From positions 1-64,000 of the forward strand of contig JAHHGR010000013.1 in assembly GCA_019359725.1 (NCBI GenBank): a stretch of DNA of 64,000 nucleotides, read 5' to 3'. The notes below the pieces were generated by a model. That model was given only the letters and a program-made list of their open reading frames with translations. It was not told where the DNA came from and searched no databases. Source of the stretch: Aphanocapsa lilacina HA4352-LM1. Lineage in GTDB: Bacteria; Cyanobacteriota; Cyanobacteriia; Gloeobacterales; Gloeobacteraceae. Below, one piece after another: positions 16,412 through 23,937 of this stretch (its first letter is position 1; the number at the start of each line of letters is the position of its first letter). The translations under genes and the position numbers were made by a program.

Positions 16412-17344
16412 ATGCGCGTCCTGGTCACCTGCCCGCCGATGCTGCGGCGCATCGAGCACTTCAAAGACCACTTCGAGAAAAGCGGTACCGAGGTGCACTG
16501 CCCGCCGGTGGTGCAGACGCTCTCGGTCGCCGAGTTGATTGAACTGTTGCCCGGCTTCGACGGCTGGATCATCGGCGACGACCCGGCGACGCGGAAAGTG
16601 TTCGAAGCGGGGGTGCGTGGGCGGCTCAAGGCGGCGGTCAAGTGGGGAGTGGGCGTCGACAACGTCGATTTTGTCGCCGCCCGCGATCTAGGTATCCCAA
16701 TTGCCAACACCCCGGCGATGTTCGGGGCCGAAGTGGCGGACGTGGCAGTTTCCTATGTGACGGCCCTGGCGCGCGAGACGTTTTATATCGACCGCGAGGT
16801 GCGCGCCGGTGGTTGGCCGAAGCCCTGCGGCATCTCACTTATGGGCAAAACCGTCGCGTTAGTCGGGTTTGGAGATATCGGAAAAGCTACCGCCCGCCGT
16901 CTTGCTGCAGCCGAGATGCGCATCATCGCCTACGACCCGCGCTATGCGCCAGTGCCAGGCCTTGAAGAAGTCGAGCCGGCCGTGTGGCCCGAGCGGCTGG
17001 AGGAAACCGATTTCATCGTCTTCACCTGTGCGCTCACCCCGGAAAACCGCCACATGCTGGGTGTCGAAACGTTTGGGCTGACTAAGCCTGGTGTGCGCGT
17101 CGTCAACGTTGCCCGCGGGCCGCTCATCGACGAGCAGGCGCTGATTGCGGCCCTGGCAAGCGGCCGGGTGCATTCAGCCGCCCTCGATGTCTTCGAAGTG
17201 GAACCGCTCGCGGCCGATTCGCCCCTGCGCGCTCACGAGCGCTGCATTTTCGGCTCCCACAACGCCTCGAACACCGCCGATGCCGTCGATCGCGCAAGCT
17301 TCAAGGCGATGGCGCTGCTGTTCGGTTTTTTGGGGATCGACTGA
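16412..17344 (+). CDS. D-2-hydroxyacid dehydrogenase (phosphoglycerate dehydrogenase-like)
   Basis: A 310-residue NAD-dependent D-isomer-specific 2-hydroxyacid dehydrogenase. It has the NAD-binding motif VGFGDIGKATARRL near residue 150, NVARGPLIDEQAL near residue 230 with the substrate-binding Arg, and the DVFEVEPL segment with the conserved Glu. The usual catalytic His lies in a GSHNAS segment near residue 286. It has no ACT regulatory domain, so it is not a full-length SerA. The genetic position between a CMP-transferase and an SDR points to a role in making an unusual acidic sugar rather than serine. The ATG at 16412 lies one base after the upstream stop; a TTG at 16403 is an alternative start. 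Confidence 0.85.
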   Translation: MRVLVTCPPMLRRIEHFKDHFEKSGTEVHCPPVVQTLSVAELIELLPGFDGWIIGDDPATRKVFEAGVRGRLKAAVKWGVGVDNVDFVAARDLGIPIANTPAMFGAEVADVAVSYVTALARETFYIDREVRAGGWPKPCGISLMGKTVALVGFGDIGKATARRLAAAEMRIIAYDPRYAPVPGLEEVEPAVWPERLEETDFIVFTCALTPENRHMLGVETFGLTKPGVRVVNVARGPLIDEQALIAALASGRVHSAALDVFEVEPLAADSPLRAHERCIFGSHNASNTADAVDRASFKAMALLFGFLGID

Positions 17345-18082
17345 GTGCCGACGACCGCGGTGATCACCGGGGCCAACGGCGGTATCGGACGGGCGCTCTG
17401 CTCGGTCTTCAAGGCCGCCGGCTACCGGGTGGTGGCTCTCGATGTACGGGAGGGTGAGTGCGAGTGCGATCACTTCGTGCCGGTGGATTTGCAAAAACTA
17501 TGCCTGCAGGAGGGCTACCGGGACAGCTCTTTGGATCGTTTGCGCGCCGAGTTGCCTCCTGAGGGACTTTACGCACTGATCAACAATGCTGCTGTGCAAC
17601 GGCTGGGTGCAACCGGACAAATCACCCCGGCCGATTGGCGCGAGACCCTCGATGTCAATCTGACGGCACCGTTTTTGCTCATCCAGGGGTTGCTTGGCGA
17701 GTTGGAGCGGGCGGGCGGCTCGGTGGTCAATATTGCGAGCGTGCACGCCAAAGCGACCAAACCCGGCTTCGTCAGCTACGCCACCAGCAAGGCGGCCCTG
17801 GTGGGGCTTACCCACAGCCTCGCAGTCGATCTTGGTTCCCGCGTGCGCGTCAACGCCATCTGCCCGGCGGCTGTAGCAACACCAATGCTAAAAGCCGGCT
17901 TCGAGGGCAGGGCACAGCAGTGGCAGGATTTGGCCCGCATGCATCCGCTGGGCCGTATTGCCGAACCTGAAGAAGTTGCCCGTGCGGCGTTGTTTTTAGT
18001 CTCGCCGCAGGCGGCATTTGTAAGCGGAACGGCCCTTGACCTCGACGGCGGCATCAGCCACCGTCTGCACGACCCGGCTTGA
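17345..18082 (+). CDS. SDR family oxidoreductase
   Basis: A 245-residue classical short-chain dehydrogenase with TGANGGIGRAL at residues 8-18, NNAAV near residue 80, catalytic Ser in the NIASVHAK segment, and YATSK with the catalytic Tyr and Lys. It ends with the SGTALDLDGG cofactor-site segment. It starts with GTG immediately after the TGA of the dehydrogenase gene, so translation is coupled. Probably reduces or oxidises a sugar intermediate made by this CMP-sugar module. The cofactor and substrate cannot be told. Confidence 0.88.
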   Translation: MPTTAVITGANGGIGRALCSVFKAAGYRVVALDVREGECECDHFVPVDLQKLCLQEGYRDSSLDRLRAELPPEGLYALINNAAVQRLGATGQITPADWRETLDVNLTAPFLLIQGLLGELERAGGSVVNIASVHAKATKPGFVSYATSKAALVGLTHSLAVDLGSRVRVNAICPAAVATPMLKAGFEGRAQQWQDLARMHPLGRIAEPEEVARAALFLVSPQAAFVSGTALDLDGGISHRLHDPA

Positions 18083-18086
18083 AGTG

Positions 18087-18375
18087 ATGGATTCTACTTC
18101 TAAAATCGGCCTCATTGACATTGGTGCTGTTGGCGGCCTTGGTCTGCCCTGGCAAGATCACCAGCACAAGCTTGACCGGGTGTTGAGCTTTGAGCCCAAC
18201 GAACCGCCGCACGTGCTCGGCAAACGGTTGCGCTACGACTGCGCGGTGTGGAACTTCGATGGTGAGGTGACATTTTATGTCTCCGGCATGGCTGGCACCG
18301 GTTTCTCGCTGCTCAAACAAAATATTGACTAGGTGCGGCAAAATTACGAGCGCGTCCGACTGGCGTGGATGGGCC
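18087..18375 (+). pseudogene. Fragment of an FkbM-type methyltransferase
   Basis: An ATG at 18087, five bases after the SDR stop, opens 81 residues that read like the start of an FkbM-family protein (GLIDIGAVGGLGLPW, LDRVLSFEPNE, GTGFSLLKQNID) and then hit TAG at 18330-18332. In the same frame after the stop the reading continues VRQNYERVRL, as expected of the family if the TAG replaced a Tyr codon, and then family likeness ends. The gene thus has a nonsense change and has lost the rest of its body, which is replaced by the methyltransferase gene that follows. Confidence 0.6.
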
Positions 18376-18378
18376 AGA

Positions 18379-19494
18379 ATGCCGTGTTTCCTTTCCCAGG
18401 CAAATTATCTATTCTTAATCTTACGCAAGCGCCTGCGCTCGACGGAAGAGGCAGCGCTGATCGCAGCGATTGCCGCGGTGTATCGCCCAAACGGCAGCGG
18501 GCGGCGCATTAAACAACCTTCCTTCAAAGCCCGAATTGCGGGAAAGGTGCGCTCGCTTCTGGGCCATCGTCAACTCTACATCATGCTGACATACGAGTTT
18601 ATCGATCCTCTAGAACAACTGGCCTCCGACGACTTCCGCTTCATTGAGGAATTCGTACAGTCCACTGGTCGCACGCAATTGGGCTGGCATTACATCACCG
18701 ACCTTACCTGGATATACTCGCAGGTCAAACACTGGCCGAATGGCTTGCGGGTACTCGACGCCGGCGGCGGCGGCGGCCCGGTGCAGTTTTTGCTGGCGGA
18801 ACTGGGTTTTACGGTTGCAAATGTCGACATGGTACTGGGCGAGCCGCCTGTTGCCTACCGCGAGCGCTACCGCACCGAGCGACGAATTCTACCCAGTTAC
18901 ATCCCAACTCCCTATGCTGCAATGGTGGCGGATGGTGTGGCTCGCAGAGGTTCAGATTGGCTCAAGCACTGGTTGCGTTGGTCACCTGTCTATCAAGCCT
19001 ATAAATCAAGGAAGTACAGCAGGGCACATGATGGATGGCGACGCCAAAACCAACTGGATGCCAGACTAGGTGAACTGCAATGGTGCGTCGGTAATCTCTG
19101 TCATATGCCTGAGTTCGCTACAGCCAGCTTCGATGCGGTGGTTTCTCTCTCAGCCCTCGAACACATTCCTGCTGAAGCGCTCGATCAGGCTTTACAGGAA
19201 ATCCGCCGCGTACTAAAACCTAATGCTCACTGGGCGGTCACAACTTCTGGTACCGAACGAGAGGCCACTTGGTTTCATGAGCCTTCACAAGGGTACTGCT
19301 TCGCTGCCCTGGATCTTGAAAAGCACTTTTTGGCTTACAGACGCAAAGATCAAGATCCTGCTTGGATTTTGGAACGCTACCGCCAGTGCGACTACCTGCG
19401 CGAAAATCTGGCGGAATTTTATAAATCAAGCAACAAGTTTGGTATGCCTTTGGGGCGTTGGGATCCAAAGTATATTCCCGTTGCTCTCAGCTGA
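18379..19494 (+). CDS. SAM-dependent class I methyltransferase
   Basis: A protein of about 371 residues from the ATG at 18379. Its central part is a class I methyltransferase: motif I LRVLDAGGGGGPVQFLLAEL (about residues 127-146), an acidic motif II in NVDM, and a later FDAVVSLSALEHIP segment typical of Methyltransf_11, followed by EIRRVLKPNAHWAVT. The N-terminal 65 residues have no recognised family, and the true start could be ATG 18583 (MLTYEFIDPLEQ). The frame runs in from the decayed FkbM fragment upstream, so the N-terminus may be chimeric. Likely methylates a sugar of the surface polysaccharide. Confidence 0.7.
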   Translation: MPCFLSQANYLFLILRKRLRSTEEAALIAAIAAVYRPNGSGRRIKQPSFKARIAGKVRSLLGHRQLYIMLTYEFIDPLEQLASDDFRFIEEFVQSTGRTQLGWHYITDLTWIYSQVKHWPNGLRVLDAGGGGGPVQFLLAELGFTVANVDMVLGEPPVAYRERYRTERRILPSYIPTPYAAMVADGVARRGSDWLKHWLRWSPVYQAYKSRKYSRAHDGWRRQNQLDARLGELQWCVGNLCHMPEFATASFDAVVSLSALEHIPAEALDQALQEIRRVLKPNAHWAVTTSGTEREATWFHEPSQGYCFAALDLEKHFLAYRRKDQDPAWILERYRQCDYLRENLAEFYKSSNKFGMPLGRWDPKYIPVALS

Positions 19495-19520
19495 TGAGCA
19501 CTAGCGATTAATAACAAGAC

Positions 19521-20408
19521 ATGTCCAAAAATCAACTGAGTGATAAGGTCTACCGCCGTCTCAAGCGATTAGTAACCAACAGTGATACCATTGATTTTGG
19601 TCAATTTACTTTGACAGTTAGCCCCCGTGATCCCGGCGGGATGATGTATAAACAGAAGCTGTACTTTAGCGAACTCGTGTGTCCGCTCGAAGCCGAACTC
19701 GTCGAACGCCTGCGGCCGACAATTTACCTTGACATCGGAGCGAATTATGGTTTTACAGCTCTCGCCCATGCTGCACGCAATCCAGGCTGTCTGATCATTG
19801 CAGTTGAACCCTCGCCAGCGCTTCGGCCCTTCCTTAGCCAGAACCTTGCGGCTGGAAACTGCAATTACCGGATCGTCAGTGCAGTTTGTTCTAACAGTGT
19901 CGGACAGACCTGCTTTTCTCTGAATCTGCGCGGCAGCCAGGACAACCGTGTCTTCAAAGACTACGATTCTCAGCCTGCTGCCTACTGGCGGGCCATTGAA
20001 ACCCCTGCCACTACGATGTCAACAGTGCTAGAGTCAGTGCTCCACAGCGATTTTGTTTATATCAAAATCGATACGCAGGGATTTGAGGAACGGGTCTTCG
20101 AGGGTGGCGAAAACTTCCTGGCGAATAGCGCCAACTGGATTGTCCGCAGCGAATTTTCCCCTCGATTGCTTCAGAGCCAGGGCAGCGAACCACTCGCCTT
20201 TTTAAGGAGCCTCGTGGAGCGCTACGTCGTGGCGGAATTACCCAAGCGCACCCGTTTTAAGGGCGATTCGATTACGAGGGTGTTGGCAAGTGCTCTCGCC
20301 TTAGAGGATTGCTCTGCGTTCGTGCAGTACACCAGTGCTCTTGCCGACGGGGACGGCTGGTGCGATCTGCTCGTCGTTCCTCCTACCAGCCCCCTACTCA
20401 GGTACTGA
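19521..20408 (+). CDS. FkbM family methyltransferase
   Basis: A 295-residue protein with the FkbM pattern: a SAM-binding YLDIGANYGFTALA near residue 75, AVEPSPALRPFLSQNL near residue 95, and the family's late motif FVYIKIDTQGFEERVFEGG near residue 180. Such enzymes O-methylate sugars in polysaccharides and natural products. It lies between a second methyltransferase and the flippase gene, which fits decoration of the repeat unit. Confidence 0.85.
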   Translation: MSKNQLSDKVYRRLKRLVTNSDTIDFGQFTLTVSPRDPGGMMYKQKLYFSELVCPLEAELVERLRPTIYLDIGANYGFTALAHAARNPGCLIIAVEPSPALRPFLSQNLAAGNCNYRIVSAVCSNSVGQTCFSLNLRGSQDNRVFKDYDSQPAAYWRAIETPATTMSTVLESVLHSDFVYIKIDTQGFEERVFEGGENFLANSANWIVRSEFSPRLLQSQGSEPLAFLRSLVERYVVAELPKRTRFKGDSITRVLASALALEDCSAFVQYTSALADGDGWCDLLVVPPTSPLLRY

Positions 20409-20414
20409 AGCACG

Positions 20415-21884
20415 GTGCGACCTTCGACCCGCTTTTCCTTTGCCGATCTGCCGTTCAAGCTTTGGCACTCACCGACAATCACGACCTGGGGAAGTTTTGC
20501 AGCGCGCACGTTGAGTCTGGTCGCCGTCTTTCCGCTGGTGCTGGCCCGCTTCAGCGCTGAACAGGTGGTCGTCTGGTCGTTGCTCAGCAGCATTATTGGA
20601 TTGCAGATGCTTGCCGATCTGGGATTCGGCAGTACTTTTTCGCGGGTAATCGCCTATGCGATGGGCGGCTCCAATAACCTTGTGGATTTCCGAAACCCCA
20701 AGCGCGTCCACGGCGGTGGTAAGCCTGATTGGGAGGTGATTGGCCGCATCTGCTCCACCATGGGTACCGTCTATGGGCGGCTTACGGTTGTATCCGTAAT
20801 CGCCCTTGCCTCCTTCGGCACTTGGTCGCTTATCAAGCCGATCGACGCTCTGCCGGAGCGCACAGAAGCCTGGCTCGCCTGGGCGGTGGTGCTCGCCACC
20901 ACCGCGATCACTTTCCGTGGCAACGCTTACAGTGCCTATTTGCAGGGCATTAACCAAATTGCCTTGCTACGACGCTGGGAAATCGCGACCTCCCTGGGGG
21001 CAGTGGTCACCAGCACTACAGTGCTCTTCGCAGGTGGAGGCCTGTTGGGCCTGGTGGCCGCCAATCAGATTTGGCTCGTCATCGCAACGGTCCGCAACCG
21101 CTGGCTGTGCGGTGCAGTTGAGCAGGGACGCTTTTTTTCCCAGTGCGGCCAGGGTTTTGATCGACCAATTTTTCAGGCGGTGTGGCCGAGTGCTTGGCGC
21201 AGCGGTGTGGGTATCGCCCTCACCAGCGGCCTGATTCAGGCTAGCAATTTGCTGTACGCCCAGTGGGGACCAGTCCAGCAGGTGGCTTCTTACCTCATTG
21301 CGCTTCGGCTCATTCAGGCGGTCAGTCAATTTTCTCAGGCTCCCTTCTACAGCAAGACCCCCCTGCTGGCCCGACTGCACAGTGAGGGAAAACTCGACGA
21401 ACAAGTGCGCGTCGCCCGCCGGGGCATGCTGCTTTCCTACTGGGCCTACGGACTCGGCTTTGTGACCATCGGCCTGGGGGCTGCACCGCTGCTCGCACTT
21501 ATCGGAAGCCGCACACCCTTTGTCGACCCACTGTTGTGGGTGTTGATGGGAATTGCCTTTTTCTGCGAGCGCTACGGTGCTATGCACTTGCAGCTGTATA
21601 CCACGACAAACCACATTATCTGGCACATCGTGACCCTCGTGCACGGCATCATCTTTGCCGCGGTCACTGTCTGTGCTTTTGGAGTTTTGGGAGTTTATGC
21701 CCTGCCGGTGGGGCTACTCGCAGGCTACCTAGGCTTTTTTTCCTGGTACTGTGCTGCGCACTCCTACCGGGCCTTTCGCCTGCGCTTCTGGTCCTTCGAA
21801 AAAGCGACCTCTCTGGCGCCGCTGGCCTTTATCCTAGTCTATTGCCTCGGAGCCGTTTGGCTGCCTGTCATCCACAAATCCTAG
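20415..21884 (+). CDS. Wzx-like polysaccharide flippase (MOP exporter superfamily)
   Basis: A 489-residue integral membrane protein with about twelve hydrophobic segments, a size and pattern typical of Wzx O-antigen/lipid-linked oligosaccharide flippases. A long cytosolic-type loop follows the first pair of helices (FRNPKRVHGGGKPDWEV). It should move undecaprenyl-linked repeat units from the cytosolic to the outer face of the membrane. It starts with GTG at 20415, seven bases after the FkbM stop. The Wzy-like protein at 28519 and Wza/Wzc-like proteins at 22864 and 23937 complete a Wzx/Wzy-type system. Confidence 0.8.
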   Translation: MRPSTRFSFADLPFKLWHSPTITTWGSFAARTLSLVAVFPLVLARFSAEQVVVWSLLSSIIGLQMLADLGFGSTFSRVIAYAMGGSNNLVDFRNPKRVHGGGKPDWEVIGRICSTMGTVYGRLTVVSVIALASFGTWSLIKPIDALPERTEAWLAWAVVLATTAITFRGNAYSAYLQGINQIALLRRWEIATSLGAVVTSTTVLFAGGGLLGLVAANQIWLVIATVRNRWLCGAVEQGRFFSQCGQGFDRPIFQAVWPSAWRSGVGIALTSGLIQASNLLYAQWGPVQQVASYLIALRLIQAVSQFSQAPFYSKTPLLARLHSEGKLDEQVRVARRGMLLSYWAYGLGFVTIGLGAAPLLALIGSRTPFVDPLLWVLMGIAFFCERYGAMHLQLYTTTNHIIWHIVTLVHGIIFAAVTVCAFGVLGVYALPVGLLAGYLGFFSWYCAAHSYRAFRLRFWSFEKATSLAPLAFILVYCLGAVWLPVIHKS

Positions 21885-21904
21885 AACGTCTGAGTGTATC
21901 TAAA

Positions 21905-22717
21905 GTGCAATCTTCACAAACACACCGGAGTGAGAACATTGGATCGAAACAAAACCCGACGCTCAATCCTTACCGATTTGCCGCCTTCGAGATTTGGAAC
22001 CGTTTGCGCTGGGATCTCCAGATTGAGTCGTGGCATTCGCGCTCGAAGGTTCGCGCCTGGAAAGATAGATATCTCGGCCAGAAAGCCGTGATTGTCTGCA
22101 ATGGACCGAGCCTGTTACACTCTAATCTCTCACGGCTGAAAGGCATCTTTTCCTTCGGTCTAAACAAAATCAATCTTCTATTCGATAAAACTTCGTTTCG
22201 ACCTGCCTGCATTGTCGCTGTCAATCCTTTTGTCGTTGAACAAAACGCCGAATTTTATAACTGCACTGAGATTCCTCTGTTCTTGGACAGCTGCGGCCTC
22301 CAGCGTGTACGGGCGCGAAAGAATATTGCTTTTTTGCATTCCTCAAGCCAAAACAAGTTTGCCCAGGACTGCTCCATTAGCGTGTACCAGGGTTACACTG
22401 TGACGTTTGTAGCCATGCAATTGGCTTTTCATATGGGCTTTAAGGATGTGGCCTTAATAGGCTGTGATCACAACTTTTCAACGAAAGGGCCAGCAAACAA
22501 GACGGTTGTTTCCGGACAGAAAGACGACAACCATTTTGACCCAAACTACTTTGCTGGTGGGGTTAAATGGCAACTGCCGGACCTGCCTAACAGTGAGGCA
22601 GCTTACTCGTTGGCGCAGCTCGCTTTTCAATCCGACAATAGAAGTTTGGTGAACTGTACTGTGGGGGGGTGCCTCGAACTGCTCCCAAGAATTGAGCTAG
22701 AAAAATTTGTAGAATGA
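21905..22717 (+). CDS. DUF115/MptE-like Rossmann-fold protein
   Basis: A protein of about 270 residues. After about 40 polar residues it has KAVIVCNGPSLLHSNLSRL near residue 60, the signature of the 6-hydroxymethylpterin pyrophosphokinase MptE-like (DUF115) domain, followed by FSFGLNKINLLFD and later MGFKDVALIGCDHNF. In bacteria this domain occurs in motility accessory factors and in surface-polysaccharide loci, where some members act as glycosyltransferases. The substrate is unknown. No ATG is available early in the frame. GTG 21905 is the best start; the frame continues further upstream only over the flippase gene. Confidence 0.65.
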   Translation: MQSSQTHRSENIGSKQNPTLNPYRFAAFEIWNRLRWDLQIESWHSRSKVRAWKDRYLGQKAVIVCNGPSLLHSNLSRLKGIFSFGLNKINLLFDKTSFRPACIVAVNPFVVEQNAEFYNCTEIPLFLDSCGLQRVRARKNIAFLHSSSQNKFAQDCSISVYQGYTVTFVAMQLAFHMGFKDVALIGCDHNFSTKGPANKTVVSGQKDDNHFDPNYFAGGVKWQLPDLPNSEAAYSLAQLAFQSDNRSLVNCTVGGCLELLPRIELEKFVE

Positions 22718-22755
22718 GGGCGACTGTGGGCAAAATTCTATCCGTTATCAGGCTG

Positions 22756-22784
22756 TTGCATTCCGATTGTTTTTATGGTAAAGT
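22756..22784 (+). promoter_or_regulatory. Candidate sigma-70 promoter for the export operon
   Basis: TTGCAT (22756-22761), a 17-base spacer, TAAAGT (22779-22784). Transcription would start about 75 bases before the ATG of the Wza-like gene at 22864. Confidence 0.4.
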
Positions 22785-22863
22785 CTACCCCGGTCATCTT
22801 GTGGGTCTTGCTGATTTTCTTCGACAACCTAGTGCCGTCACAATGGCGAGTTTGGTAATTTAA

Positions 22864-23937
22864 ATGCGCAGGGCGTTATTGAGTCTGATGGCTTTGCTGC
22901 CAGCACTTACGTTGTCTCAGCCTTCCTGCTGGGGACGACCTCAAGTACCTACCCTCTCCGACAACAAGACATTTTCGCTAGAAGCGGCAACGACCGAATA
23001 CACCATCGGCCCCGGCGATGGTTTGCTCATCACTTACTTTACTGTTCCCGAACTGTCCGGATCGCGCTCGGTCCTTCCGGACGGAACGCTGTCGCTACCT
23101 TTGCTCGGCAGCATCCGGGCACAGGGCCTGACCGCCGATCAGCTCACCACTAAACTCACCGAGCTGTACCGCCCTTATCTGGTGCGCTCGAACATTTCGG
23201 TGACAATCGAGCGCCCCCGGCCGGTGACGGTGACGGTGAGCGGAGAGGTCAACCGACCTGGCCCCTACACAACCCAACCAATCCAGGCGGTGGTGGCCAC
23301 CGGTGGAGTGCCAAGCGTGGTGACCAACCGGATCAACGTCAGTTCCGCCATTGCCCAGGCCGGGGGGCTGACCGAGGCTTCCAATGTTCGCAACATCACC
23401 TTGATCCGTCAGATGCCTGATGGGCAAACCGCCCGACGCAGACTCAATCTTTGGGCTTTGATCCAAGATGGCGATGTCAGCCAGAATCCAGTGCTGCAAG
23501 ATGGCGATGCGCTGCTGGTACCACGGGCTGAGGCGGTCAATCTTCAAGAATATGGTTACATTGCCACGTCCAATCTTTCCCCCGAAACCATTGATGTTCA
23601 GGTGGTCGGCGAAGTGATCAAGCCAGGCACCATCAAACTCAAGGGCAACGCTCCTATGACGGTCGCGCTTCAGGCGGCGGGCGGGCTCTCAAATCTGGCC
23701 GACCCGACGCGGGTCGAACTGTTGCGGATCAACCGGGACGGCACAGTGTATCGCAAAGTAATCGACGCTAAAGTCGAGCAAGCTGCCGATAACGAAAAAA
23801 ATCCACCGCTACGCGATCAAGACATGCTGATTGTCCGTCGCTCTTTCGGCGGCGAACTGATTACAGGCATAAACACGGGACTCGGCCCACTGACCCAGAT
23901 CGCCAACATTTTTGTCCTCTTCAGGGCTTTGCGCTAA
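22864..23937 (+). CDS. Wza-like polysaccharide export protein (OPX family)
   Basis: A 357-residue exported protein. A signal peptide covers about residues 1-22. The Poly_export domain begins at YTIGPGDGLLITYFTVPELSG near residue 45, followed by SLBB-type beta-grasp repeats (VTVSGEVNRPGPYT near 120, VQVVGEVIKPGTIKL near 240). The last 25 residues are hydrophobic and may span the outer membrane. It forms the periplasmic/outer-membrane channel that works with the Wzc-like kinase. The stop codon overlaps the ATG of that kinase (TAATG), so translation is coupled. Confidence 0.9.
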   Translation: MRRALLSLMALLPALTLSQPSCWGRPQVPTLSDNKTFSLEAATTEYTIGPGDGLLITYFTVPELSGSRSVLPDGTLSLPLLGSIRAQGLTADQLTTKLTELYRPYLVRSNISVTIERPRPVTVTVSGEVNRPGPYTTQPIQAVVATGGVPSVVTNRINVSSAIAQAGGLTEASNVRNITLIRQMPDGQTARRRLNLWALIQDGDVSQNPVLQDGDALLVPRAEAVNLQEYGYIATSNLSPETIDVQVVGEVIKPGTIKLKGNAPMTVALQAAGGLSNLADPTRVELLRINRDGTVYRKVIDAKVEQAADNEKNPPLRDQDMLIVRRSFGGELITGINTGLGPLTQIANIFVLFRALR

